DNA of 64,000 nucleotides from Limimaricola sp027213785 (GCF_050847355.1 NZ_CP193755.1:1240001-1304000); one strand, 5' to 3'. Shown: positions 1 to 9,599, counted from the first letter of the stretch. Program-made: numbers and translations. Notes: a model not told the origin generated them from the letters alone.

Positions 1-66
1 AGGTGCTGGCCTTAAGGGGCGCGCGCGCCCTAGAAGGGAAGCCGCCAGTCCGCAGGAGACCCGCCC

Positions 67-783
67 ATGACCGAGACCGCAGAGCAGATCCTCGTCGTCG
101 ACGACGCGCGCGATATCCGTGAGCCGCTGGGCCAGTATCTCAAGAAGCAGGGCTACCGCGTCCGCCTCGCTGCCAGCGCCGCCGATGCGCGAGGCATCGT
201 CGAGTCGGCGCGGATCGGTCTCGTCGTGCTCGACGTGATGATGCCTGGCGAGGACGGGCTGAGTCTGTGCCGCTGGCTGGTGGCGCGGGGTGGGCCGCCG
301 GTGATCCTGCTTACCGCGATGGCCGACGAGACCGACCGCATCGTCGGGCTGGAGCTGGGGGCCGATGATTACGTGACCAAGCCCTTCAACCCGCGTGAAT
401 TGCTGGCGCGCATCCGCGCCGTGCTGCGCCGGGCGCCGCCGGCGGCACCGACGCTCGACACCACGCGCCGCAGCTTCGCGGGCTGGACCCATGATCCGGC
501 GACCAAGTCGCTGCGGCACGAGGATGGGCGCGCGGCCGAGCTGACCTCGGGCGAAAGCCGGCTGCTGGCGCTGTTTCTGGACTCGCCGCGCACGGTGCTC
601 GATCGGGCGCGGCTGCTCGACCTGATGGCGGGCCGCGAGGCCAAGGCCTATGATCGCGCGATCGACAACCAGATCAGCCGGTTGCGGCGCAAGATCGAGG
701 ACGACCCCAAGCAGCCGCGCCTGATCGTTACCGAATGGGGCGGCGGTTACCTGCTGGCCGCAGATGTCGAGGTGGCCCCGTGA
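67..783 (+). CDS. OmpR-family two-component response regulator
   Basis: Cytoplasmic DNA-binding regulator, 238 aa. An N-terminal receiver domain (about residues 7-118) shows the acidic pair D12/D13, phospho-acceptor D56 in VVLDVMMPG, the switch threonine in ILLTAMAD and the conserved lysine in DDYVTKPF. A winged-helix effector domain (about 145-235) ends in the typical GGGYLLA strand. The ATG has AGGAG eight bases upstream (54-58). The cognate kinase starts inside its stop codon, so the two are translationally coupled. The stimulus and target genes cannot be read from the sequence; no transport or stress gene is fused to the unit. Confidence 0.95.
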   Translation: MTETAEQILVVDDARDIREPLGQYLKKQGYRVRLAASAADARGIVESARIGLVVLDVMMPGEDGLSLCRWLVARGGPPVILLTAMADETDRIVGLELGADDYVTKPFNPRELLARIRAVLRRAPPAAPTLDTTRRSFAGWTHDPATKSLRHEDGRAAELTSGESRLLALFLDSPRTVLDRARLLDLMAGREAKAYDRAIDNQISRLRRKIEDDPKQPRLIVTEWGGGYLLAADVEVAP

Positions 784-2114
784 TCAAGAGGCTGTTGCCC
801 GCGGGGCTGGCCGCGCGCTTTGCTCTGCTGCTCGCAGCGGCGCTGGTGACGGCCAATCTCGTGGCGCTGGGGCTTCTGGCCTTCGAGCGCGACCGGCTCG
901 ACCGCGAGGCGGGGGCCGCGCGGGAGCTGGAGCGGATCGTGGCGCTGGTGCCGGCGATGGAGGCCCTGCCGCCGCGGGCACGACAGCAACTGGCACGCCA
1001 GGCCTCGACCCGGCTCGCGCGAATTTCGGTCGAGCCGGTGCCGGCCGTCGCGGCGCCAGCGCGCAGTGGCCGGGCCGGGGCACTTGAGGCGCGCATCGGC
1101 GCGGCGCTCGAGGAGCGCGAGGTGCGCGTCGCGATTTCGGAGCGCGCCGCTTCCAGGCGTAGTTCCGGTGGCCATGCCGCACCGCGCGGCGGCACCATCG
1201 CCGTGTCGATCGCTCTGCAGGCTGAGGAGGCGGCTTGGCTCAACGTCACGGCGGCGGGGCTGCGGCCACCCGACGGGGTCCGGGGCGAGGTCTTCATGCT
1301 GGTGCTCGGCCTGTCGCTGCTCACCGTGCTTGCGGTGGGGCTGTGGTTCGTGCGCCAGCTTACCCGTCCGCTGGCCGCCCTGGCCGAGGCTGCGCATGCC
1401 GCGGGTCGCGGCGATCGCGGCGTGCGGGTGACTGAGACCGGTGCCCGCGAGATGCGGGCGGCGGCAGCGGCCTTCAACGACATGCAGGGACGGATCGCCC
1501 GATTCGAAGCCGAGCGGACCCGTACCCTCGCCGCCGTAGGCCACGATCTGCGCACGCCGATCACCAGCCTGCGTATTCGCGCCGAGATGCTCGACGAGGA
1601 GGAGGGGGAGCCGATGATCCGCACCCTCGACGAGATGGCGGTGATGGCCGAGGGGCTCGTGACTTTCGCCAAGAGTGGCCACGAGGCCGAACCCAGCGGC
1701 AGGATCGATTTGGCGGCGCTGCTGCCGCGCCTTTGCGAGGAGCGCGGTGCGCGGTTCGAGGGCGGTGGCGCTCCGCCGGTGAGCGGCCGCCCCGTGGCGC
1801 TGTCGCGGGCCTTCGGCAACTTGGTCGACAATGCGATCCGCTATGGCGGCTCGGCAAGGGTGCGGCTGATGCAGGAGGACGGCATGGCGGTGGTGCGCGT
1901 TGTGGATGAGGGGCCGGGCATCCCCGAGGCACGCCTCGAGGGCATGTTCGAGCCATTCGTACGGGGCGAGGACAGTCGCAGTCTCGACACCGGCGGGGCC
2001 GGGCTCGGCCTGTCGATCACCCGCACCATCATCCGCGCCCATGGTGGCGAGATCCGCCTGTCGAACCGCCCGGAGGGGGGGCTCGAGGCGCGTGTCGAAC
2101 TGCCTGCGGGCTAG
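780..2114 (+). CDS. HAMP-containing sensor histidine kinase
   Basis: Inner-membrane sensor kinase, 444 aa from a GTG start at 780 that overlaps the regulator's TGA (GTGA). Layout: TM1 (about residues 8-32), a periplasmic sensor region of roughly 140 residues, TM2 (MLVLGLSLLTVLAVGLWFV), a HAMP linker, a HisKA dimerisation helix with the phosphorylatable His in AAVGHDLRTPITSLR, then a HATPase domain with N box (NLVDNAIRYGG), G1 (VDEGPGIPE), F box (MFEPFVRG) and G2 (GGAGLGLSIT). An in-frame upstream ATG at 735 exists but would overlap the regulator by 49 nt, so GTG 780 is preferred. It phosphorylates the regulator at 67-783. Confidence 0.93.
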   Translation: MIKRLLPAGLAARFALLLAAALVTANLVALGLLAFERDRLDREAGAARELERIVALVPAMEALPPRARQQLARQASTRLARISVEPVPAVAAPARSGRAGALEARIGAALEEREVRVAISERAASRRSSGGHAAPRGGTIAVSIALQAEEAAWLNVTAAGLRPPDGVRGEVFMLVLGLSLLTVLAVGLWFVRQLTRPLAALAEAAHAAGRGDRGVRVTETGAREMRAAAAAFNDMQGRIARFEAERTRTLAAVGHDLRTPITSLRIRAEMLDEEEGEPMIRTLDEMAVMAEGLVTFAKSGHEAEPSGRIDLAALLPRLCEERGARFEGGGAPPVSGRPVALSRAFGNLVDNAIRYGGSARVRLMQEDGMAVVRVVDEGPGIPEARLEGMFEPFVRGEDSRSLDTGGAGLGLSITRTIIRAHGGEIRLSNRPEGGLEARVELPAG

Positions 2115-3529
2115 ATCGGCAGCGGCCGGGTCTTGCCGCTCTCCTCAAGATGCCAGACCGCGCTCCACGCTCCGTCACGCCGTTCCAGCGTCAGGAAATT
2201 GCGCTCGGCCACGTAGCGCCGTCGCATCCCCGGCAGCGGCAGGATGCGGATCGGGTGACCCGAAAGCGGCCCTTCGCCAAGGCTGCCGAGCCAGCCGAGG
2301 CCGCGCGCATAGCCCTTGGGCGGCGCGCGATGGGCGATGCCGGAGGCCACGAGTTGATGAATAGCGCCGGGCTCGGCGGCCATCTCGGCCCGGGTGGCGA
2401 GGTGGATTTCACCCGAGAGCACCGTCACCGGGCCGCGGGCGCGCAGGTTCAGCACCGCGCGCAGCGCCCGCTGCCAATCGGCGCGATGCGCACGGCTCTG
2501 CCACTGGTCGCGCAGATCGTCCTCGTATTTCTGCATGCCGGGCCAGAGCCACATCACCGCCTCGACCAGCGACAGCCGGGGCCCCAGCATCGGCACAGAA
2601 GAGACGATGAAGGTACGCTCGGGCTCGGGTACCGGGGATTCCAATAATCGCCAGCCCGCTTCGCCCATGACCCGCCTGCGGCGGCGCTCGGAACGCAGGT
2701 CGGGGGCCATCAGCGTGACGCCCGGCAGGCTGCGGCGCCAGCCAAGTTGGGCGCCGGCCGGATCGATGAAGATCTCCGGAATGTCGGCCTCGACCGCACC
2801 GTGCTGGAACAGCAGGTACATCTCGCGCGCCACCCGGAACAGCGTCTGGCCCACGGCGCTGTCGGTGGCCTCGCTGGGAAGAGATCCCCAGCCGTCGCAG
2901 ATGTCGTGATCGTCCCAGATCGCCAGCGTCGGAACCCGTGCGGCGAGGGCGCCGAAGGCGGGCCCGGCGAAGCCGCGCATGTAGCGCGCGACGAAGCCCC
3001 GGCGCAGATGCGCCGCCAGCCCTTCGAGATCGGCCGCACTCGTGCCCTCGGGCAGATCCTCGGGCCAGCCATCGCTCAGCGGATGGCCCTGCGTCACCTC
3101 GTCGGCATAGATCTGGTCCCCACCCTGCAGCAGTGCCGCGAAGGGCCGGACCTCGTGCTCGGCGCGCATCCTCTCCCACATCGCGTCGCGCTCGGCCGGA
3201 TCGCGATCCATGTCGCCGTTCTCCTCGCCGTTGCAGGAGAGGAAGGCGAACCTCAGATCGCCCGAGAGATCGGTTTCGACCGGGTAGTCGCGATCTTCGA
3301 AGCGGTAGCCGCGATCGGTGTTGTCGAGCCGGATATCGAAACGCCAGACCGCGAGCCCCTCCAGCGTGGCGATACGGTGCGGCTGGTGCTCGGTGGCGCC
3401 CGCCAGCAGTGTTCCGCAAGCCTCGCCCTCGGGTCGAATGAGGATCGCGGCAAGGCGCAGGCCGTCGGGGTCATGGCCCCGCAGATGCAGGATCGGACCG
3501 GCATGGCGAGGGGCAGGGCTCATGGTCAC
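2111..3529 (-). CDS. PhoD-like metallophosphatase / phosphodiesterase
   Basis: Predicted metal-dependent phosphatase of the PhoD (alkaline phosphatase D) superfamily, 472 aa. Metal-ligand motifs are visible: FLSCNGEENG near residue 95, LLQGGDQIYADEV, IWDDHDICDGWG and VLSGEIHLATRAEM. There is no Tat or Sec signal, so unlike classical secreted PhoD it is probably cytoplasmic. A GTG at 3529 has GGAG seven bases upstream; ATG at 3523 is the alternative start. It converges on the kinase gene, and the two TAG stops share CTAG at 2111-2114. Substrate unknown. Confidence 0.85.
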   Translation of the reverse strand: MTMSPAPRHAGPILHLRGHDPDGLRLAAILIRPEGEACGTLLAGATEHQPHRIATLEGLAVWRFDIRLDNTDRGYRFEDRDYPVETDLSGDLRFAFLSCNGEENGDMDRDPAERDAMWERMRAEHEVRPFAALLQGGDQIYADEVTQGHPLSDGWPEDLPEGTSAADLEGLAAHLRRGFVARYMRGFAGPAFGALAARVPTLAIWDDHDICDGWGSLPSEATDSAVGQTLFRVAREMYLLFQHGAVEADIPEIFIDPAGAQLGWRRSLPGVTLMAPDLRSERRRRRVMGEAGWRLLESPVPEPERTFIVSSVPMLGPRLSLVEAVMWLWPGMQKYEDDLRDQWQSRAHRADWQRALRAVLNLRARGPVTVLSGEIHLATRAEMAAEPGAIHQLVASGIAHRAPPKGYARGLGWLGSLGEGPLSGHPIRILPLPGMRRRYVAERNFLTLERRDGAWSAVWHLEESGKTRPLPI

Positions 3530-3563
3530 GGCGTGGCTCCTCGAGCCCGGTCGACGCCGGGCG

Positions 3564-3920
3564 CTATTGCTCGGCGTAGGTCGCCCAGTTCTTTTCCTCG
3601 GGCGGCGGAGGAAGCTCCTTGCCGCCGCGCTGCCGATGCAGATGGACCTTGGCGATGAAATTTCCAGAGATCGGCGCGGTGACGAAGAGGAAGGCCATCA
3701 CCAGGAGCTCGTGCAACGAGGCGTCGCCCGAGGCAAAGGCATGGATCATGGAAGCCAGCAGCAGCGATCCCACCCCCAGCGTCGAGGCCTTGGTCGGCGC
3801 GTGCAGCCGCTTCATCGGCTGATCGAGCTTCAGGAGCCCGTAGGAGCCGATCAGCGTGAAGGCGGCGCCGATGATCAGCAGCGCGGCCACGAGGATCTCC
3901 AGCATCATCCCCCCGGTCAT
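3564..3920 (-). CDS. mnhG: Mrp/Pha cation:proton antiporter subunit G
   Basis: Small membrane subunit (118 aa) of the multisubunit Na+(K+)/H+ antiporter. Three hydrophobic segments lie in the first 95 residues (LEILVAALLIIGAAFTLIGS; the segment after ASTLGVGSLLLASMIHAF; and LLVMAFLFVTAPISGNFIAK). The motif APTKASTLGVG is typical of MnhG/PhaG. It is the last gene of the leftward operon, and its start overlaps the end of subunit F by 4 nt. Family knowledge: all subunits are needed for antiport, and the complex serves pH and sodium homeostasis. Confidence 0.93.
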   Translation of the reverse strand: MTGGMMLEILVAALLIIGAAFTLIGSYGLLKLDQPMKRLHAPTKASTLGVGSLLLASMIHAFASGDASLHELLVMAFLFVTAPISGNFIAKVHLHRQRGGKELPPPPEEKNWATYAEQ

Positions 3921-4186
3921 TCGATGATGTCCCCGCGCAGCACGAAGCGCGCCAGCGCCACGGTGGAGACGAAGCCCAGCATGGCGAAGATCAGCGCGCT
4001 CTCGAAGTAGATCTGGGTGCCCAGATAAAGCCCGAGCAGGATGATCAGGCCGATGGCGTTGATCACCATCGTGTCGAGCGCGAGGATGCGGTCGCCGGTA
4101 TGCGGCCCGATCACCAGCCGGATCATGGCGAGGATCTGCGCCAGCCCGAGCGCGCCGATGGCGATGAAGAGGGCGGTGTCGATCAT
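3917..4186 (-). CDS. mnhF: Mrp/Pha antiporter subunit F
   Basis: 89-aa subunit with three hydrophobic helices and the family motif RLVIGPHTGDRILALDTM (residues 23-40). The start is the ATG at 4186, where ATGA overlaps the stop of subunit E. It ends ARFVLRGDIIE, overlapping subunit G. A longer in-frame reading upstream runs through the E gene and lacks family resemblance, so it was not used. Confidence 0.92.
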   Translation of the reverse strand: MIDTALFIAIGALGLAQILAMIRLVIGPHTGDRILALDTMVINAIGLIILLGLYLGTQIYFESALIFAMLGFVSTVALARFVLRGDIIE

Positions 4187-4686
4187 TCGAAAATCTCCTT
4201 CAACCGGCGCTCGTAGCGGGTCTTGATGTCGTCGCGCACCGCCTCCGGGTCGGGCGCGTCGAGCGCATGGACCAGCAGCGCGTGCCCGTCCGCCGAGAGA
4301 TCGGCGCTGACGGTGCCGGGGGTCAGGGTGATGGTCCCGGCCAGCATCGCGATCGCTTCGGGCGTACGAATCTCGAGCGGGATCACCACCCAGTTTGGGG
4401 CCATGTCCTCGTTGCGCTTGAACAGCACGATCATCGCCACCTGCACGTTGGCGACCAAGATGTCCCAGATCACCATGAGGAGGTAGGAGACGAGGCGTCC
4501 CGGCCTGCCGATCTTGGGGCGGTCCGGCCAGAAGGCGCGGGTCGCCATCGGGATCACGATCCCGAGCAGCGCGCCGAAGACGACGGTGCCGAGGCTGAGA
4601 TCGTTGATCAGCAGGCACCACACCAGCACCAGCAGCGCCGAGAGCAGCGGGTGCGGCAACAGCTTTCGGGTCAGACGCATCGACAT
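4183..4686 (-). CDS. mnhE: Mrp/Pha antiporter subunit E
   Basis: 167-aa membrane subunit. N-terminal hydrophobic stretches (LLSALLVLVWCLLINDLSLG, VVFGALLGIVIPMATRAFW) precede a cytosolic C-terminal domain with the MnhE signature VIPLEIRTPEAIAMLAGTI followed by LTPGTVSADL. Its start overlaps the last base of subunit D's stop, and its end overlaps subunit F. Length and order agree with other A(B)-C-D-E-F-G operons. Confidence 0.93.
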   Translation of the reverse strand: MSMRLTRKLLPHPLLSALLVLVWCLLINDLSLGTVVFGALLGIVIPMATRAFWPDRPKIGRPGRLVSYLLMVIWDILVANVQVAMIVLFKRNEDMAPNWVVIPLEIRTPEAIAMLAGTITLTPGTVSADLSADGHALLVHALDAPDPEAVRDDIKTRYERRLKEIFE

Positions 4687-6344
4687 CAGTGATCCTCCCC
4701 AGCGTCAGCGGCGGCTTCGCCTCCGTGGTCGTCCTCGCCCGCATGCGGATCATCCTTGATCTGCTTGCCGGGCGTGGTCAGCACCAGCTCGATATAGGGT
4801 TCGGGCGAGAAGAGCTGCGCCGCCGTCGCGGACAGGGTCCGGTTGACCGGCCCGGCAAAGACGGTGAGTGCCACCAGCATCGCGATCAGCCCGCCGATCG
4901 CGATCATCGGCAGAACCGGGCGCGGCACCAGCGGTCCACGGGTCGAGCCGGGCTGCGCGGTATCGTCCTCGACCTCAGGTGCGGTCTCGCAATCGATCGG
5001 CTCGATGTCCGGGCCCTCCTGATGTGCCTTCCAGAAGACGAGCGAGCCCGCGCGCGAAAAGCCCACCACCGCGACGAGCGAGCCCGTGAGCACCACCGCC
5101 CAGACCCACCAGACCAGCGGGCTGGAGCCCGCGGCGTCGAGGATCAGCAGCTTGCCGAGAAAACCCGAGAGCGGGGGCAGGCCGGTCATGGCGATCGCCG
5201 CGACGAAGAACATGCCCGCCAGCAGTGCGCCGCCTTCGATCGGCTGGGCATGCACCAGCACGGGCCCGGCCGCTCCGCGCCGGTCGCGGATCTGGTCGAC
5301 GAGCAGGAACAGGGCCGCCGTCGCGAAGGTCGAGTGGATCGCATAGTAGAGCGCGGCGGCGATGCCTTCGGGGGTGAAGACCGAGACCGCGCTGAGCAAG
5401 AGTCCCATCGAGCCGATCACCGAAAACGCCACCAGCCGGTCGATGCGGCGCGCGCCCAGCACGCCGATCATGCCGAGCGCGAGCGTCAGCAGCGCCGCCG
5501 GCATCAGCCAGACGTCGAAGAGACCTTGGGTGATCTCGAGATCGGGCGGGAACACCAGCGTGTAGACGCGGATGATGCCGTAGGCGCCGACCTTGGTCAT
5601 GATCGCGAAGAGCGCGGCCACGGGGGCAGGGGCATAGGCATAGCTGTCGGGCAGCCAGAAATGGAGCGGCAGCACAGCGGCCTTGATCGCGAAGACCATC
5701 AGAAGCAGCACCGCCGCGACGCGAATGCCGGCCGAAGCCCCGGCGTCGAGCTCGGCCACACGGCCCGCCAGATCGGCCATGTTGAGCGTGCCGGTCTGGG
5801 CGTAGATCGTGCCCAGGGCGAAGAGGAAGAGCGTGGAGCCGAGGAGATTGTAGAGCACGTATTGCGTGCCCGCGCGCAGCCGGTCCTTGCCGCCCGCATG
5901 GATCATCAGACCGTAGGAGGCGATGAGCAGCACCTCGAAGAAAACGAAGAGGTTGAAGGCGTCGCCGGTGAGGAAGGCGCCGAGGATGCCCATCAGCTGG
6001 AACTGGAACAGCGGGTGGAAATGCCGCCCCCGCCCGTCCCAGCCCGAGCCCATGGCGTAGAGCAGCACCAGGGGCGCGAGCAGCGCGGTCAGCAGCACCA
6101 TCAGCGTCGAAAGCCGGTCCGCCACCAGCACGATGCCGAATGGCGCGGGCCAGTTGCCGAGCTGGTAGAGCGTGATCGTGCCGTCGGAGGCCTGCCAGAA
6201 CAGGCCGATGGCAATGGCCGTGATCGCCAGGGTTCCCGCCATCGATAGCGCACGCTGCACCACGAGGTGTTCGCGCACCATCAGCACGAGGATCGCCGCC
6301 AGCAGCGCCGGCAGCACGATGGGGGTGATGATCCAGTGGCTCAT
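4686..6344 (-). CDS. mnhD: Mrp/Pha antiporter subunit D (NuoM/NuoN-like)
   Basis: 552-aa polytopic subunit related to the proton-pumping subunits of complex I. It has about 14 hydrophobic segments; conserved stretches include the glutamate-bearing FNLFVFFEVLLIASYGLMIH, AIKAAVLPLHFWLPDSYA and GLPPLSGFLGKLLILDAA. The charged C-terminal tail is rich in D, H and E (DDPHAGEDDHGGEA), as often seen in alphaproteobacterial versions. The gene overlaps subunit C by 4 nt upstream and subunit E by 1 nt downstream. With subunit A it is the presumed ion-translocating part. Confidence 0.95.
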   Translation of the reverse strand: MSHWIITPIVLPALLAAILVLMVREHLVVQRALSMAGTLAITAIAIGLFWQASDGTITLYQLGNWPAPFGIVLVADRLSTLMVLLTALLAPLVLLYAMGSGWDGRGRHFHPLFQFQLMGILGAFLTGDAFNLFVFFEVLLIASYGLMIHAGGKDRLRAGTQYVLYNLLGSTLFLFALGTIYAQTGTLNMADLAGRVAELDAGASAGIRVAAVLLLMVFAIKAAVLPLHFWLPDSYAYAPAPVAALFAIMTKVGAYGIIRVYTLVFPPDLEITQGLFDVWLMPAALLTLALGMIGVLGARRIDRLVAFSVIGSMGLLLSAVSVFTPEGIAAALYYAIHSTFATAALFLLVDQIRDRRGAAGPVLVHAQPIEGGALLAGMFFVAAIAMTGLPPLSGFLGKLLILDAAGSSPLVWWVWAVVLTGSLVAVVGFSRAGSLVFWKAHQEGPDIEPIDCETAPEVEDDTAQPGSTRGPLVPRPVLPMIAIGGLIAMLVALTVFAGPVNRTLSATAAQLFSPEPYIELVLTTPGKQIKDDPHAGEDDHGGEAAADAGEDH

Positions 6345-6715
6345 CGTGCACCTCCTTCGGTCACAGAGGGTGCGTTGGTGTCGTCCTCGGTGAGCGCGGG
6401 CCGTTCGACCCGGTCGTCATCGGACGAGAGCCAGCTGCCCAGCGCGATCATCACCACCACGGCGGTCATCCCGAAGGAGATCACGATGGCGGTCAGGACC
6501 AGCGCCTGCGGCAGCGGATCGGTATAGCGCTCGGCACCGTCCCGCAGAACCGGTGGCGCATCCATCGCCAGCCGCCCCGAAGCGAAGAGAAAGACGTTGA
6601 CGGCATAGCTCAGCAGCGAGGTGCCGATGATGACGGGAAAGGTTCGCAGGCGCAGCACCAGGTAGATGCCGGCGGCGGTCAGGACGCCGACGGCCGACGC
6701 GATCAGTAGTTCCAT
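6341..6715 (-). CDS. mnhC: Mrp/Pha antiporter subunit C (NuoK-like)
   Basis: 124-aa three-helix subunit homologous to NuoK. The ATG at 6715 (MELLIASAVGVLTAAGIYL) lies one base after the stop of the AB subunit. An in-frame extension upstream would add eight residues overlapping AB and is not needed. Characteristic stretches are VIIGTSLLSYAVNVFLFASG and PLPQALVLTAIVISFG. The C-terminal tail is charged. Confidence 0.93.
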   Translation of the reverse strand: MELLIASAVGVLTAAGIYLVLRLRTFPVIIGTSLLSYAVNVFLFASGRLAMDAPPVLRDGAERYTDPLPQALVLTAIVISFGMTAVVVMIALGSWLSSDDDRVERPALTEDDTNAPSVTEGGAR

Positions 6716-6716
6716 C

Positions 6717-9599
6717 TCAGCTGCCCTCGCGCTTTGCATCCACGACCGGATCGAGCTCCTCGCCGCGCGACGGATCGATGTCCATCGCGTGATCGGAGGT
6801 CTCGGTGCCGGCCCTGTAACCCAGCCGCGAGAAACTTTCGAGCGATAGCATCACCGCGCCGAGCACGGCGAGGAACACGCCGAGGTCGAAGCCCATGGCG
6901 GTGGCCAGCTCGAACTCCTCCATCGGCGGGATCCGGAAATAGCCGAAGGCCGAGGTCAGGAAGGGCTGTCCGACGAACCAGGCGCCGATGCCGGTGAGAC
7001 CGGCCACGAAGACGCCGGCGCCGATGATCCCGTGATAGGGGTAGCGCTGGCGCCGCGCCGCCCAGGCGAAGCCCGAAGCCATGTATTGCGTCACCACGGC
7101 GATCGCGACCACGAGGCCCGCGACGAAGCCGCCGCCGGGATCGTTGTGGCCGCGCAGGAAGATGTAGACGCCGACCATCAGGATCAGAGGCATCATCACC
7201 CGCGTCAGCACCACCATCATCAGCGGGTGGGCGTCGCCGGCCTGCGGTTCCTCGTGCCCGCGGTTCAACAGCTTGCGGCGCACCTTGCCCGAGAGCAGGG
7301 TTTCGGTCAGCGCGTAGATCACCAGCGCGGCGATGCCGAGCACGATGATTTCGCCGAAGGTGTCGAAGCCCCGGAAGTCGACCAGGATCACGTTGACCAC
7401 GTTGTCTCCGCCGCCGCCCTTGTAGGAGTTGGCGAGATGGTAGTCCGAGATCGGCGCGATCGGGAACTCGGTCGAGAGAATGGACCAGATCAGACCCGCC
7501 GCGGCGATGCCGCCGGCCCCGGCGATGATCGCGTCGCGGGTGCGCCGCGCCGCTCCGGATTCGTTGGGCGTGGTATTGGGCAGGAAGTTCAGCGCCAGCA
7601 ACAGCAGGATGATCGTCACCACCTCGACCGAGATCTGCGTGAGCGCGAGATCGGGGGCGGAGAAATGGTTGAAGCCGACGGAGACCATCAGGCCGATGAC
7701 CCCCATGAGCATCAGCACCGCCAGACGGTTGCGATGCACCGCCACGAGGAAACCGGTGGCGGCGATCAGCATCGCCCATGCCGCTATGGCGATGGGCGTG
7801 ACGGGCAGGAGCGGGCGCCGGATCTCGGCGCCGGTCGTGCCCGAGAACCATGCATGCGCGCCGACCGCCACCACGGTCAGCACCATGATCGCGGCATAGC
7901 GGGTGAAGGCCCCGTCATGCAGGCCACGCGTCACCGGGCGCGCCAGCGCGACGCAGCCCGCGATGATCCGGTCGAAGATGTCCTTGGCCTCTGGCCGCCG
8001 CGCCGCTTCCCAGATCCGCGACAGCGGCGCGAAGCCCATCAGCAGCAGCGCGCCGCCGATCACCGCGATCGCCGACATGAACAGCGCCGGGGTCAGGCCG
8101 TGCCAGAGCTTGAGATGGGCGTCGGGCAGTTCGGCGGCCGAGCCGATCACCGCGCCGGTGACGAGCTTCACGAAGGGCTCGGCCAGCGCCGGAAACAGAC
8201 CGATCACCACGACGGGGATGATCAGCAGCGCCGGCGGCAGCCACATGCCGGGGTTCGGATCATGCGGATGCGCCGGGTAATCGTCGCGTTCGGCGCCCAA
8301 GAAGGTATGGGCGATCAACCGGAAGGAATAGGCGGCCGAGAACAGCGCCCCCAGCGTCGCCACGATCGTGACCAGCATCGGCATGCCGAACAGCGTCGTA
8401 TGCGCGGCCTCCTCAAGCATCATCTCCTTCGACAGGAAACCGTTGAGCAGCGGAATGCCCGCCATCGACAGGCCCGCCAAGGTCGCGATGGCAAACGAGA
8501 TCGGCATCAGGCGTCGCAGCCCGCCCAGCCTTCGCATGTCGCGGGTATGCACGCCGTGATCGACGATCCCGGCGGTCATGAAGAGCGCGGCCTTGAAGCT
8601 TGCATGGTTGAGGATGTGGAACACCGCCGCCATCGCGCCGAAGGCCGTGCCGGTGCCCAGCAGGAAGGTGATCAGCCCCAGATGCGACACGGTCGAGAAG
8701 GCCAGCAGCGCCTTCAGATCGTGCTTGAAGATCGCGATGAACGCGCCGAGCACCATGGTCGCGAGGCCGGCCGTCGTGACGATGTAGAACCACTCCTCGG
8801 TGCCCGCGAGCACCGGCCAGAGCCGCGCCAGCAGGAACAGCCCGGCCTTCACCATGGTGGCCGAGTGCAGGTAGGCCGAGACCGGGGTCGGGGCCGCCAT
8901 CGCGTGCGGCAGCCAGAAATGGAACGGGAACTGCGCCGATTTGGTGAAGCAGCCCAGCAGGATCAGCAGCAGGGCCGGGACATAGAGCGGCGAGGCCTGT
9001 ACCACGTCGCGTTGTTCGAGGATGACGCTCAGGTCGTAGCTGCCGACGATCTGGCCCAGAAGCAGCATGCCGCCGATCAGCGCCAGCCCGCCCATGCCGG
9101 TCACGGCGAGCGCCATGCGCGCGCCTTGGCGGCCTTCGGGCAGGTGTTTCCAGAACCCGATGAGCAGGAAGGAGGAGAGCGAGGTCAGCTCCCAGAAGAT
9201 CAGCAGGAGCAGGATGTTGTCGGAAATCACGATGCCCACCATCGCGCCTTGGAACAGCAGCAGGTAGCTGAAGAACTCGCCCATGTTGTCGTCGCGCGAC
9301 AGGTAGTGGCGCGCATAGGCGATGATCAGCAGCCCGATCCCGAGGATCAGCGCCGCGAACATGAAGCCCAGCGGGTCGAGGAACAGGTTCGCGTTGAGCC
9401 CCAGCCCCGGCATCCAGTCGAGCCGGGCCGAGACCGTCTCGCCCCGCAGCACGGCGGGCAGATGCGTGAGCAGCCCCACCGCGGCCGAGGCCGTGACGAG
9501 GAAGGTGGCGGTGAAACAGGCCTGGCGACCGGCCCGGATCATAAGACCGGGCAGCAGCGCGCCGAGGAACGGGAGGAGGGCGATGATGAATAGCGACAT
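6717..9599 (-). CDS. mnhA: Fused Mrp/Pha antiporter subunits A and B
   Basis: First gene of the antiporter operon, 960 aa. Residues 1-490 are the NuoL/NuoM-like A core, with LLIFWELTSLSSFLLIGFWK, AQFPFHFWLPHAMAAPTPVS and GIPLLNGFLSKEMMLEEAA. The A C-terminal extension follows to about 790. The last 167 residues form a full subunit B (MMVVLTRVMMPLILMVGVYI, then FLRGHNDPGGGFVAGLV). The A-B fusion is the form described for Pha/group-2 Mrp systems of alphaproteobacteria. ATG 9599 (MSLFIIALLPFLGALLPG) is chosen over a GTG three codons upstream. Confidence 0.94.
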   Translation of the reverse strand: MSLFIIALLPFLGALLPGLMIRAGRQACFTATFLVTASAAVGLLTHLPAVLRGETVSARLDWMPGLGLNANLFLDPLGFMFAALILGIGLLIIAYARHYLSRDDNMGEFFSYLLLFQGAMVGIVISDNILLLLIFWELTSLSSFLLIGFWKHLPEGRQGARMALAVTGMGGLALIGGMLLLGQIVGSYDLSVILEQRDVVQASPLYVPALLLILLGCFTKSAQFPFHFWLPHAMAAPTPVSAYLHSATMVKAGLFLLARLWPVLAGTEEWFYIVTTAGLATMVLGAFIAIFKHDLKALLAFSTVSHLGLITFLLGTGTAFGAMAAVFHILNHASFKAALFMTAGIVDHGVHTRDMRRLGGLRRLMPISFAIATLAGLSMAGIPLLNGFLSKEMMLEEAAHTTLFGMPMLVTIVATLGALFSAAYSFRLIAHTFLGAERDDYPAHPHDPNPGMWLPPALLIIPVVVIGLFPALAEPFVKLVTGAVIGSAAELPDAHLKLWHGLTPALFMSAIAVIGGALLLMGFAPLSRIWEAARRPEAKDIFDRIIAGCVALARPVTRGLHDGAFTRYAAIMVLTVVAVGAHAWFSGTTGAEIRRPLLPVTPIAIAAWAMLIAATGFLVAVHRNRLAVLMLMGVIGLMVSVGFNHFSAPDLALTQISVEVVTIILLLLALNFLPNTTPNESGAARRTRDAIIAGAGGIAAAGLIWSILSTEFPIAPISDYHLANSYKGGGGDNVVNVILVDFRGFDTFGEIIVLGIAALVIYALTETLLSGKVRRKLLNRGHEEPQAGDAHPLMMVVLTRVMMPLILMVGVYIFLRGHNDPGGGFVAGLVVAIAVVTQYMASGFAWAARRQRYPYHGIIGAGVFVAGLTGIGAWFVGQPFLTSAFGYFRIPPMEEFELATAMGFDLGVFLAVLGAVMLSLESFSRLGYRAGTETSDHAMDIDPSRGEELDPVVDAKREGS

